Shown piece after piece: positions 34,046-46,798 of a stretch of 64,000 bases of DNA. The position numbers and the translations under genes were made by a program. This DNA is from Panax quinquefolius. Its lineage: Eukaryota > Streptophyta > Magnoliopsida > Apiales > Araliaceae. Positions within the stretch are counted from its first letter, which is position 1, and every line of letters begins with the position of its first letter. The stretch covers positions 146,053,991 through 146,117,990 of the forward strand of contig CM035160.1 in assembly GCA_020205615.1 (NCBI GenBank). Direction: 5' to 3'. Below the pieces are notes generated by a model that saw only the letters and a program-made list of their open reading frames with translations, searched no databases and was not told where the DNA came from.

Positions 34046-34924
34046 TGTGACTCCCCCAAAATAGGTATACATCACCCATCTTGAGTCGCCAAATATATGG
34101 TATAAAATTCAAATACAAACTAATAATACAACAGTCGTGTAAAATACGACAAAATATATGCTGTGAGTTTAAATACAAATATTGTCTTCTAGACAATATC
34201 CATTCTCAAATAGAGTCCTCGTTACATTTATTATCACACTATTTTATAGAATAGAGAGGACTATTAAGACACCATCTCGGACCATCACTCCATTCCCCGA
34301 CTAGTCCTAGCTACGTTCTCATTTCCTGAAGAGAACAGTGAAAGAAAGGGTGAGCTCAACTAGCCCAGCAAGAAATATTATGACTAAGATAATGCAAAAT
34401 AAATTATCATTAGCCTTCAACAATGTTAAACCGATAAAATACAATAGACATCAAGTTTAATCTGCAATGGATCAAGCAATCCATTAAAAGAGTCAAGTAG
34501 AGAATAAAATCTACTATCTTTTATGATTTAAAAGTTTTCATCACTTTTATCACCGAGACTCGGCTTAATAATTAATCCACATCATCCTTGTGACTACTAC
34601 TGACCAAGGATATTCATTAGGTCACGACCACAAATTCCATGCACTACGGGCCAAGGATATTTGTGTATTCATCAATGGTCATGATCATGCCAACAATCAT
34701 CCATCAATGCATTTCGCCAATGAGGACTTTTACCACATCACTTGTTACATTACGGTCATGATTACAACTCAATAATCCTCAGTCATAATCATACCAAGTC
34801 CATCCATGCTCTACAGAATATAGATGACTTTAAAAAAATATAAACATGAGGATGATGACAATGATATAAGAATTCAATAAAACAAGTTCACGAATTAATT
34901 TATTCAGAACTAAAACGTCCAAAT

Positions 34925-37634
34925 TGCGCGCGCCCCAAAATAGGTATACATCACCCATTCTCGAAAGTTGTCAATACATGATGCGAAACAACTACAACTT
35001 TATTATTACAACAAGAAACTGTGAGTTTAAACACAAATATTATCTTCTAGACAATATCTATACTCAAATAAATCCTCATCACATTTATTGATACATTATT
35101 TTACAAAATGGTGAGGACTACTAAACAACTCTCTCTAAAACCTTCATTCCATACCCCCGACTGCACTCGCTATATTCTCGCCTCCCGAGAAAAAATGGAA
35201 CAAAAGGAAAAGGGTGAGCTCAACTAGCTCAAGAAAGAATATTATGACTAAGATAATATACAACAAATTACCGTTAGTCTTCAACAGGGAAAAATCTAAT
35301 AGAATACAATAGACAACAAATTTTAAATCAATATTCGCAATGAAATAATAATTCATTAGAAGAGTTAAGTAGAGAATGCAAACTACTATCTTCTATGTAT
35401 GAATTTAAAAGTTCATCGCTCTATCTTTTATCCTGTAACATCAATCAATATACATCCGAATCAAATATTCATCTTTGCACTACAGCCAAAGATATTCATC
35501 GATTAGTCATGTTCATTTAAACACTGCTTCATCTTTGCACTCTGGCCAAAGATATTCTTCAGAAATCATTCATCTTTGCACTACAGCCAAAGATATTCAA
35601 TAATATCATCATTTAAGACCGAGGATGATGAAAATATTTTTTAAAGAAACGAATCCAAAGAAACAAAATGACAAGGATTAAGGATTAAGGATTCGTACTT
35701 TGTTTTATCCATGTTCAAAAATACCTCAAAAATAATCATAGTGGTGTAAAATTCAAGAATGATCAAAACATGGATACAATCAAAGCTAGTATCCGAATAG
35801 ATATTTTGAACGAAAAGAAGAAATTTTATTTTTGATGAATAGTGCAGATATCGTGAATAGTGCCGATATCGTGAATAAGAACTCAACACCAAAAGATAGA
35901 AATTCCACAAAAAAAACATCTTCACGTTTCATGAATAGTACTTTGTGAATAGAACTCGTGAATAAGAACTCATGAATAAGAACTCGTGAATAATAACTCA
36001 TGAATAGTAACCCTAACATGAACAAGTTCCAAATTTGATAAAAGTTCCAACTAATATTTCAAAGATAATGATATTGAAGAAATAATATCATTTGAGAAGA
36101 AAATAACATCCCTTACCTCGAAAGATTAAGACTTCAATTGGAATACCGGGGTATAGTCTTTGAAGGAACTTGCACCGTCTAACAATACTCAAAGTATACT
36201 CAAAATACTCACAAGAATACGCGATAATATAGAGAGAAAAACTTCAGCTTACGTGTGATTTTCAATTCTAACCCAAGCACCCTATTTATAGGAAAATGCT
36301 TAGAACACCAAAGTAGAAAATTTATTAAAATATTAATATATATATATATAAAATCTTCATGCACACCTTTGAATCTGAATTTCAGCAATTGAACACATGC
36401 CTCACACATGCAAAAAACGTTTTTTGTAAAAAAAATATTTAAAACTTCAAAAATTAATTATTTTGGAGCTTCAGAACTTCAATAATTCATAATAAATAGC
36501 CCTTTTATCAGAAAATTCGAATCTCGCGAGTTTTTATAGGAAATTCAATTCTCTAAAACTTTGCAGAAGAAAGTTTTTCCAAATTCCAAATGGAAATTAA
36601 CCGAAATCCACAAACGGTCGATTTTACAGGCTATAATCAAATTTCAGTCAATAAATGGGGTCCACCGACATGTTTAACATGTTTTAAACATTTATTGCAA
36701 CCAAAATACTATTCCTCCTCGTATACTCATATATCCCACATTCGTTGTAAAAATATCACCATTATTATATTATTAAAATATAATAATATATTTAAATAAT
36801 TATTTTATCGAAAGAGATAAAATTTCAATTTTCAACAATTGTCACATTAAAATTTTTCTCCATCTATATCCACATAAAATCAATATTTTTCTCATCATAT
36901 GAATCAATAATTAATTATTCACAAATAATATTACAGAATCACAATATTGACAACCAGGCAGTTCCCAAGAAAGAGGGGGCTTTCCAATAAGAATTTCTTC
37001 TTACTGGCGCGCAATTAGGTGACCAAACCTCTCCTTAGATGTAACTTTCTAGACATTGCCAATAATGTTATCTAATAATATTATTCAGATAATATGAATT
37101 ATTGCTTCGATAATGAAAAATAATTGTAAATGACAATTATCAAACAACAAAGAATATAAAATATCAACGCAAAGAATTATTAACTCAATAAAATATTGAA
37201 TAAGAATTATCGTAACCATTATTGAGTAAAGGCCTTCAATAATTGGTGCAATACTGCAGTCTATCTTTGTCAACAACGCCAGACATCGTGTTTTTTTAAC
37301 CAACGGGTATTCCAATAAGGTTAATTCGTAACAATAACTACGCCGTTATTTTTAAACAACTTATATTTGTCGCTTTTTCATCCAATCGCTTTCCGTTATG
37401 GGGCCCACACATGGTTGCTTGGTCAATCATTTAATATTCCCCCACAAAGATTTAATATTCCACGACCAAACGAATATTCCCCGACAACAATGAATATTTT
37501 ATAACCACTTGCTTATTTTGAAATATTTATGTATTTAACCCCTAACTATCCACATTAATCAAATCAACCCTTACTATTTCAAAATAATAAATAGAGAAAA
37601 TTAAATTTCATTAAAAATAAGTTGGGGTCTTACA
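34925..37634 (-). mobile_element. 3' LTR of family B element
   Basis: It ends GTTGGGGTCTTACA beside the polypurine tract. Its start TG is followed by a corrupted GCGCGCGCCCC instead of TGGCGCCCCC. The donor-like GGTAAGGG on the minus strand lies at about 36117. The hairpin array is at about 35455-35605, and a 14-bp GTGAATAAGAACTC-like repeat at about 35935-36012. Confidence 0.88.
35935..36012 (-). repeat. Short tandem repeat, unit about 14 bp, in family B LTR
   Basis: Five or six units of ACTCGTGAATAAGA-like sequence, alternating CTCGTG and CTCATG. The matching array in the other LTR at about 43396-43472 has the same unit with changed copy order. Confidence 0.8.
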
Positions 37635-37650
37635 ACCTCCCTCCTTATGA
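37635..37650 (-). other. Polypurine tract of family B element
   Basis: Reverse complement of ACCTCCCTCCTTATG, that is CATAAGGAGGGAGGT, directly internal to the 3' LTR. Confidence 0.75.
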
Positions 37651-40560
37651 AATTTCGTCCTCGAAATCGACGACGACGTACTGGTGTTTCAAAAGGTGAG
37701 GATACCTCGCTTTTATTTCCGCTTTCCAATTCCCACTTTCATTTCCTCTATAGCATGATTCCTCCACAAAACTTTAACTTGTGGTATGACCTTTCTTGCG
37801 TAGGGGCGTGCTCCTTCCTATCCAAAATCTTGACAGTACTTCCTCATATCGTTAAGTCTTCTGCTATCTCGTCCTGTTCTAACTCTATAACGTGGTTCGG
37901 GTCTTTCACATATTTACGGCACCGATATGTGAAACACATTATGAACACGAGACACACTTGGAGGTAACGCAAGTCTATAGGCTACATTTCCTACTTCTCG
38001 GTCAAGAATTTGAAATGGACCAATAAATCGTGGATTGAGCTTTCCTCTCTTCCCAAATCTTGTAACTCCTTCCATGGAGCAACTCGCAACAATACATGAT
38101 CCCCTACACTAAATTCCACGTCCTTTCGATGAAGATCCGCATAACTCTTTTATCGATCTTGTGTCGTTTAGTATACGTTATTCGAATCATTTGAATCTTT
38201 TCTAGTGTCATACGTATTAACTCGGGTCCCAACAATGTTGCTTCACCCACCTCATCCCAACATATTGGAGAACGACATTTTCGTCCCATATAATGCTTCA
38301 AATGGAGCCACACCTATACTTGCACGATAAATCGTTGTTGTAGGAGAATTCCACCAATGGTAAATACTTATCCCAACCGCCTTGAAGTCTAGGACACGAG
38401 TCTTAATAAATCTTCAAGAGTTTGAATAGTCCTCTCGATTGTCCGTCTGTTTGGGGATGGTATGCCGAACTAAATCGCAAATTCGTGCCCATAGCTTTTT
38501 GCAAGCTAACCCAAAATCTTGAAGTGAATCTTGGGTCACGATCCAAAACTATGGATACAGCATGCCATGCAACCTCACAATCTCATTCACGCATATATAC
38601 TAGCAAGACGTTCAAGGAATAAGTCTCCGTGTCGGCAAGAAATGAGCGAGACTTGGTTAATCTATCAACAATAACCCAAATAGCATTGATGCCTTGAGAA
38701 ACCGTAGGAAGACCCGTAAACGAAATTCATGGTAATGTGTTCCCACTTCCATTCCTAATCTCAAGTGGTTGCAACGGACCCTTAGGTACTAGATGCTCCG
38801 CCTTTACACGCTGACAAGTTAAACACATTGAGGTAAACTTTGCAATCTCTCTCTTCATATTGTTCCACCAAAATGTATGTCAAGATCACGATACATTTTA
38901 GTACTTCCGGATGAATTGCAAATGGTGTATTGTGTGCCTCCATCATAATCTTGTACTTCAAATCGTAGTCGTTAGGAACACAAAGTCTAGAGTAGACTCA
39001 AGTATTCCTTCTTCATCAATTCTCGCTTCCGAAATAGCTCCTTCTTGTACTTTCTTTTTATACGCGATAAGCTCGATTCCATTGGCTTGAGCAACCTTAA
39101 CTTTTCTATTAAAGTTGGCTCTATGCGTATACTTGACATCATCGCACTCGCTCCGCATATATGATCTTCTACTCAACGCGTCGCCTACCACGTTCGCTTT
39201 TCCAGGATGGTATTGAATAGTGTGGTCGTAGTCTTTCAATAGTTCGAGCCAACGTCATTGCCAGATGTTGAGTTCTTTTTTGAGTGAAGAAATATTTAAG
39301 GCTTTTTATGGTCCGAATATATCTCCACTTTCTCCCCATATAGATAGTGCCTCCATATCTTTAGTGCAAAAACGATCACCGCTAACTCTGAGATCATGAG
39401 TAGGATAATTCCTCTCATACTCTTTAAGTTGTCGCGAGGCATAGGCTATGACTTTCCCACGTTGCATGAGAACACATCCTAACCCTTTGCACGAAGCATC
39501 GTTTGAGATAACAAATCCATCCAACCAGATGGTATTGTTAGAACAGTCTTAGAAATAAGTCTCCTCTTAAGCTCTTGGAAACTTTTCTCGCATTCTTCGC
39601 TCCAAACGAATTTTGTATCCTTCCGAAGTTAAATGAGTTAATGGAGTAAGCGATTCAAGAAAACCCTTCCACGAATCTCCGATAATAACCAAATTAAGCC
39701 CAAAAGCTACGTGACTTGGTCACCGACTTTATTGTTGCTCCCAACTTTGTATTGATTCAATCTTCACGGGTCCACGGATACTCCATGTTTCGACACCACG
39801 TGCCCAAGGAATGCTACTTCCTCAAGCCGAACTCGCATTTCTTCAATTTGGCATATAGTTTGTTTTCACGAAGCCTTTGGAGTACCAAATTTCAAATGGT
39901 GCTCATGATCTTCACGACTTTTGGAATATATAAGGATGTCATCAATAAAGACAACAACAAACCGATCCAAATATTCCTTGAATACTCGGTTCATCATATC
40001 CATGAAAGCCATAGGAGCATTAGTTAGTCCGAAAGACATAACTAAGAATTCATAATGCCCATACCGAGTTCGGCAAGGCGCTTTGGAATATCCTCGCTTT
40101 TAATCTTCAAATGATGATATCCGTAATCGAAGATCGATTTTTGAAAAGAATTGTGCCCTTACAATCGGGTCAAACAAGTCATCAATACGAGGTAGAGGAT
40201 ACCTATTCTTGATGGTGACATGGTTCAATTCCCCGATAGTCAATACAAAGTCGCATACTCCCGCTCTTTCTTCTTTATAAATAAAATAGAGCACCCCAAG
40301 GAGATGTACTAGATTAATGAAACCGATGTCCAACAATTCCTCAGAGTTGGACCTTTAACTCCTGAAGTTCAATAGAGCCATTCGATATGGGGTTTTAGAA
40401 ATGGGCTTTGTACGTGTTCAAGATCAATAAAGAATTCAACTTCACGCTCGGGAGTAGACCGGAAGTTCTTCTGAAATACGTCGAGAAAGTCAATAACAAC
40501 AGAATATTATTCAAATTTGACGTGTCTTTATTCAAATCCATAACATGGGCTAAGAAAGCT
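37651..40560 (-). pseudogene. Family B pol remnant: RT, RNase H, integrase, chromodomain-like tail
   Basis: Read on the minus strand from 40560 down. The reverse transcriptase region (about 40400-39700) has [17 protein letters not shown] and FFSKIDL and the FIDDI catalytic motif near 39940-39960. The RNase H region (39560-38960) has [20 protein letters not shown] and ends [16 protein letters not shown]. The integrase lies at about 38950-38100, with SDRDPR near 38530 and DEVGEATLLGPELIRM. The C-terminal part is at about 38080-37651. The pieces lie in several frames with stops, so no complete polyprotein remains. Similarity to plant Tekay/Del chromoviruses is from recalled family features. Confidence 0.85.
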
Positions 40561-41080
40561 TGACATCCGTTTTTTAATAAACGAATAGCTTTATGATTAG
40601 ATATGACGTGATTGATTTTAATGGTTTAGTTGCTTGAATTGCATAACAGTTGGTTAGGAATATGAAAACTAACAACCTTACGAAAACAATCAATTTTGGC
40701 ATGATGAGTAGTTAACCAATCAATCCCTAAAATCACATCAAAAGCAAGTATCTTTAAAGAGATAAGGTCAACAGTAAGGTGATGGTGCCAACTTGAATCA
40801 AACAAGATTTATAAACAAAGTGGATGTGATGAAAGTTTCTCCTAACGGAGTTTCCACAGATAGTCAAAGTCTAATTTCTCCTGAGTCAAGTTTAAACGCT
40901 GAGCACATGCGGAGAGATAAATGAATGGGTAAAGACCGGTATCAAGTAAGGTATAAACTTCGCAAGAATTTATAAATAGCTTACCCGTGATAACTTTGTT
41001 TGGGTTCCTCGATTATGACCAATCACAACAAACGCTCTTCCCTAATCGTTGACTTTGACTTTTCTCGACGATCTTTTGAG
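40561..41080 (-). pseudogene. Family B protease region remnant
   Basis: A minus-strand LLDTG near 40936-40950 fits the aspartic protease active site D-T-G of retrotransposon proteases. Readable parts continue towards the reverse transcriptase. Frames are interrupted, and the domain limits are approximate. Confidence 0.55.
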
Positions 41081-42195
41081 TCACCGCCTCATTGAACTAG
41101 GTTTCGCTATCGCATAATCTCGAGCGATATGTCCTTCCTTTCCACAATTATAGCATACCTTGAACTGTTGTGATGCAGTTTAGATCGATATGTCCCTCTT
41201 TCCGCATTTATAGCATATGACCGGTGGTCGTTCTCCTCCCTTAGAACCGGTTGTTGCCTTCACTGCCGTCTTCACATGGTCGTTGTTAAATCTCCTTTTT
41301 AAAATCTCCTCTCGACTCGCTTTGTTCATTTTTTCGACCATGATTACCACCAGAGTGGTAACCATTTTGTCCGTCTGCTTCTTTCTCCGTTGGTTATCAT
41401 TATTACATTGATCGCTATCTCCAGTACGATCCTCGTTGTGGTCCTCAATTGGCCGTACTAGATTATCTCGCCTAATAATTGAGCCCTGCTTTACAACATC
41501 TGAATAAAGAGAAAATTTATGAGAAATGAGATACCGACGACGCTTGGGTTCAAACTTCTAAGAAACATCCGCATCATACGCTCCTCATTCTCCACCAAAT
41601 GAGGTGCAAACCGGATAACTCTCTGCAAACTTTGCCTCGTCTTTGAGACACCGCCATGTTGTTTTGTTCCAATCGATGAACTCCACTTCCTTCATACGAC
41701 GAACACTTTCGTGAAAGTATTTGTCATTAAATAGCTTCAAACGCCTCCCAAGACATGCCGAAAGTGCGGTGGATGGAGTACGCTTCACGACTCCCACCCG
41801 ATGAGTCCGCTTCGCCACGGAACATAAAGGTGGCGAATGGAACCTTCTGTCTCTCCGTGCATCCCAAGACATCGAATATCTTGGTAATTTGCTTGACCCA
41901 TGTTTCCGCCGTGATCGGATCTCGCTTTCCTTAAATTCGTGGTCCCAACTCTTTGAATCGCTTGGTGTGACAACCCGTGAATTGCTATCATTTCCTCCTC
42001 AGTATTTTTAACACGAGTCTCCTCGTCTGCGATTTTTGATGAATCGAAAAAACTTCTAAACATCCCATCGTTCATCATCTCGCTCAATGGTGTTGTTCAC
42101 AGGAGGAATATTGCCACTGTTGCACGTTCTCCTCGTTGGTGAGTACAGCGCGCTCTCTCGGTCTCATTTCCATTATTAATATTCTCATTCGACAT
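41081..42195 (-). pseudogene. Family B gag remnant with zinc knuckles
   Basis: It starts at an ATG at 42195 (MSNENINNGNE), close to the start of the plus-strand element gag. The capsid-like middle is in broken frames (42087-41785, 41872-41585). Two zinc-knuckle relics lie at about 41230-41095: CYKCGK followed by damaged sequence, and CYNCGKEGHIARD whose last cysteine codon is tyrosine. Gag packages element RNA. This copy cannot make an intact protein. Confidence 0.8.
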
Positions 42196-42364
42196 TCTCA
42201 AATCATCGCATAAAACAAGGGTTAATTAAGGAAATCAATATATCACATAATATCCCTATATATCGACCAACTAACAAATAAGCTTAGGTAGGACATACTA
42301 GCGAAGGATTTACTCGCCTCCCTCCTAGTTTCTATTCCCCGATCTCACCAGAGATCATATCCCT

Positions 42365-42380
42365 AAGCTCGATACCAACC
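42365..42380 (-). other. Primer-binding site of family B element
   Basis: The minus strand reads GTTGGTATCGAGCTT, close to the initiator-Met-tRNA 3' end complement TGGTATCAGAGC, immediately internal to the 5' LTR. Confidence 0.7.
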
Positions 42381-42381
42381 G

Positions 42382-45101
42382 TGGCGCCCCCAAAATAGGT
42401 ATACATCACCCATTCCGAGTTGTCAATACATGATGCATGTAAACAACTACAACTTTATTATTACAACAAGAAAAGCTGTGAGTTTAAATACAAATATTAT
42501 CTTCTGTACAATATCTATACTCAAATAAATCCTCATCACATTTATTGATACATTATTTTATAAAAATGGTGAGGACTACTAAACAACTCTCTCTAAAACA
42601 TACATTCCATACCCCGACTGCACTCGCTATATTCTCGCCTCCCGAGAAAAATGGAACAAAAGGAAAAGGGTGAGCTCAACTAGCTCAAGAAAGAATATTA
42701 TGACTAAGATAATATACAACAAATTACCGTTAGTCTTCAACAGGAAAAATCTAATAGAATACAATAGACAACAAATTTTAAATCAATATTCGCAATGAAA
42801 TAATAATTCATTGAAGAGTTAAGTAGAGAATGCAAACTACTATCTTCATGTATGAATTTAAAAGTTCATCATCTATCTTTTATCCTGTAACATCAATCAA
42901 TATACATCCGGAATCAAATATTCATCTTTGCACTACAAAGCCAAAGATATTCATCGATTTGTCATGTTCATTTAAACACTGCTCATCTTCGCACTACTGA
43001 CCAAAGATATTCTTCAAAATCATTCATCTTTTTGCTACAAAACGAAGATATTCAATAATATCATCATTTAAGACCGAGGATGATGAAAATATTTTTTTAA
43101 AAGAAACGAATCCAATTGAAACAAAATGACAAGGATTAAGGATTAAGGATTCGTACTTTGTTTTATCCATGTTCAAAAATACCTCAAAAATAATCATAGT
43201 GGTGTAAAATTCAAGAATGATCAAAACATGGATACAATCAAAGCTAGTATCCAGAATAGATATTTTGGACGAAAAGAAGAAATTTTATTTTTCGATGAAT
43301 ATTGCCAGATATCGTGAATAGTGGCCAGTATACATGAATAGTAACTCAGACACCAAAAGATAGAAATTCCACAAAAAAACATCTTCACGCTTCATTTAAT
43401 AGTACTCGTGAATAAGAACTCGTGAATAGTAACTCATGAATAAAGAACTCGTGAATAAGAACTCATGAATAGTAACCCCGACATGAACAAGTTCCAAATT
43501 TGATAAAAGTTCCAACCAATATTTCAAAGATAATGATATTGAAGAAATAATATCATTTGAGAAGAAAATAACATCCCTTACCTCGAAAGATTAGTACTTC
43601 TAAATTGGAATACCGGTATAGTCTTTGAAGGAACTTGCACCGTCTAACAATACTCAAAGTATACTCAAAATACTCACAAGAATACGCTTCGATAATATAG
43701 AGAGAAAACTTCATTTACGGTGTGATTTTCAATTCTAACCTAAGACCCTATTTATAGAAAACGCTTAGAACACCAAAAAGTAGAAAATTTATTAAAATAT
43801 TAATATATATATAAAATCTTCACGCACACCTTTGAATCTGAATTTCAGCAATTGAACACATGCCTCACACATGCAAAAACGTTTTTTGTAAAAAAATATT
43901 TAAAACTTCAAAAATTAATTATTTTGAGAGCTTCGAACTTCAATAATTCATAATAAATAGCCCTTTTATCAGAAAATTCGAATCTCGCGAGTTTTTATAG
44001 GAAATTCAATTCTATACAACTTTTGCAGAAGAAAGTTTTCCAAATTCCAAATGGAAATTGGACCGAAATCCACAAACGGTCGATTTTACAAAGCTATAAT
44101 CAAATTTCGATCGATAAATGGGATCCACCGACATGTTTAACATGTTTTAAACATTTATTGCAACAAAAATACTCTTCCTCTTCAGATACTCATATATCCC
44201 ACATTCGTTGTAAAAAATATCACCATTATTATATTATTAAAATATAATAATATATTTAAATGAATTATTTTATCGAAAAGAGATAAAATTTCAATTTTCA
44301 ACAATTGTCACATTAAAATTTTTCTCCATCTATATCCACATAAAATCAATATTTTCCTCATCATATGAATCAATAATTATTTATTCATAAATAATATTAC
44401 TGAATCACAATATTGACAACCAGCGGTTCAGGAAGAGGGAGCTTCCAATAAGAATTTCTTCTTATGGCTACATGCAATTAGGTGACCAAACCTCTCTTTA
44501 AATGTAACTTTCTAGACATTGCCAATAATGTTATCTAATAATATTATTCGGATAATATGAATTATTGCTTCGATAATGAAAAATATTGTGTAATGACAAT
44601 TATTGAAACAACAAAGAATATAAAATATCAACGCAAAGAATTATTTACTCAATAAAATATTGAATAATAATTATCGTAACCATTATTGAGTAGTGCCTTC
44701 AATAATTGGTGCAATACTGTAAATCTTCTCGCGTGCAACAACGCCAGACATCGTGTTTTAACCACCGGGTATTCCAATAGTGTTAATTCAGAATAACTAC
44801 GCCAATTATTTTTAAACAACTTATATTTGTCGCTTTCTTTCATCCAATCGCTTTTTATTATGGGCCCACATATGGTCGCTCAAACCAAATATTTAATATT
44901 CCCCGACAAAGCGATCTGAATATTCCACGACACCAAACGAATATTCCCAAACAACAATGAATATTTTATAACCACTTGCTTATTTTGAAATATTTGCGTA
45001 TTTAACCCCTAACTATCCACATTAATCAAATCAACCCTTACTATTTCAAAATAATAAATAGAGAAAATTAAATTTCATTAATAATAAGTTGGGGTCTTAC
45101 A
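42382..45101 (-). mobile_element. 5' LTR of family B element
   Basis: It begins TGGCGCCCCCAAAATAG (one base shorter than the usual TGTGGCG start) and ends GTTGGGGTCTTACA followed by the CAAAT duplication. It matches 34925-37634 across its length. The donor-like site is at about 43577 on the minus strand and the hairpin array at about 42890-43060. Confidence 0.88.
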
Positions 45102-46798
45102 CAAATTGTCAACATGATACTGCTTTGTAGAGTAAAATTCAAGAATGCTCAGAAGAATATTTCCATAAAAAAATACTAGATGAAGCGCAAATATCAAGGA
45201 TATTCCACTAATTTCATGGAGTATAGAAGTCAAAATTTTAACCAACTGAGTATAATAACGAATGGAATAACAAAAAATTACCACGATGCATGCGGTACTT
45301 ATGTATGAGTTATTCCAACGAGTAATAATAATCTAACCGGTCGTGAAATTCACACCGAGCGGGATGTTCCAACGAAATAATAAGTGCGGAATAATAAATA
45401 ATGGAACCAGTCCAGATGTAAAAACACACGCATGGGATATTAAAGCGAATATAATAAAGACTTTAATAATAAATAATGGAACCAGTCCTGTTAAAAACAC
45501 ACGTATACATGATATTCTAACGAAATAATAAAGACATAATAATAGAAGAATGTCACCAAGTATAGGGTAGACCACATGATACAAAGTTATTCCAACGAAT
45601 AATAAGAAATAGAATAACAACAGCCTCTTCATGAATAAGAAAGAATAACACCTCTTCACCGTAAAAGAAACCAATATAAGAGTAGGAAGTAGCGAGAATA
45701 CTTTTCTATAGTTTCTATAATTTTCTCTCTGGAGTTTTAGTGAATTCTTAAGAAATAATGAAGGAATGAGCTTCTATTTATAGGAGAATGGAAGTGTACT
45801 GTTTATGAATGAATTATTTCTGCAGAATTATTTCTTCAACCAAATACAATAAAGTCAATCAACTAACCAATAAAATCACAACAAAAATTAAAATATAATA
45901 CATATATATAAACACATGTTTTCAACTTATATATATCAATATTATAAATACACCACTTAATTTTTCTCCCGTATAACCAACATCTACACTCTTACACATC
46001 ACTATCACACTACCACTTTTCCACCATTTTCCACTCAGACACCCATCACTTTCACATCTCATTTTCTCCCACCATATACTCAATACACACATATACTTCC
46101 ATACGTATACTCTTCCATTTCCAAAATGGAAATATACACATATACGTATACACACATATGGGCCCCACATGTGGCCCCCACCTTTAAAAATTTTCTACCG
46201 ATTATTTTGAAAAATGGGTAAATAGGAATCCATAAAATAAGCAGACTTCATAAAAAAAATCACCTTAATAATTTTAACAATATTTATCATCTTTATTACA
46301 ATTCACGATATTAATCGACCGAGTCGTTCCTGGAAAGAGGGCTTTCAAATAAAGATTTCTCCTATTAAGGCGGCAATTAGGTGACCAAACATCTCCTCGG
46401 CGAACTTTTGAGACATCGTTAATATTGTAATTTATAATATTAATAACTCTGTCATTTCAATTATTGATTTAATAATATATAAAATATAAATGATAATTAA
46501 ATCAAAGAGCGTGAGATCTTGTCTGACAATTCTTATAGCAATAATTGAACAAAGCGGGTGACTTCTCAAGCATTAATAATAATCATCTGGTGTGCTTTTC
46601 ATATGAACCCGCAGTATTCTTTACTTTAATCGAAAGTAGTTCAACAATATTAACGGTAAAACTTCGTACCAATATTTTAAATAAATTATTTTTGTCGTTT
46701 TCTATCGATATTACCCATTACTATATTATGGGATTATATTAATATATTTAAATGATGATTATAATATAATTATCTTTATTCAAAGTCAGTCTTATAGC

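Larger units (their letters stand above)
34925..45101 (-). mobile_element. Full-length family B Gypsy element (10.2 kb), non-autonomous
   Basis: It has two LTRs (3' LTR 34925-37634, 5' LTR about 42382-45101), a primer site, gag and pol remnants and a polypurine tract, all on the minus strand. It is flanked by perfect CAAAT target duplications (34920-34924 and 45102-45106). The LTR copies are 2710 and 2720 bp and clearly similar throughout. Differences are concentrated near CAG/CTG-like sites and include many short indels. Every coding region is broken by stops or frameshifts. It is nested inside a family A LTR and so is younger than that copy. Confidence 0.92.
34046..46796 (-). mobile_element. 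Family A LTR split by a nested family B element
   Basis: The left part 34046-34919 starts TGTGACTCCCCCAAAATAG and the right part 45102-46796 continues it after the inserted element. The right part contains minisatellite units (45215-45650), a TATA context (about 45775) and a U3 ending in TCAGTCTTATA, a decayed form of GGGGTCTTACA. No internal retrotransposon sequence follows, because a plus-strand LTR abuts head-to-head at about 46799. The left flank TAGTG has no matching right flank, so it cannot be called a clean solo LTR. Confidence 0.75.

Noticed and set aside
45922..46170. 82-codon Trp/Cys-rich frame on the minus strand
   Set aside because: It lies in a low-complexity A/C-rich U3 segment and has no recognisable domain.
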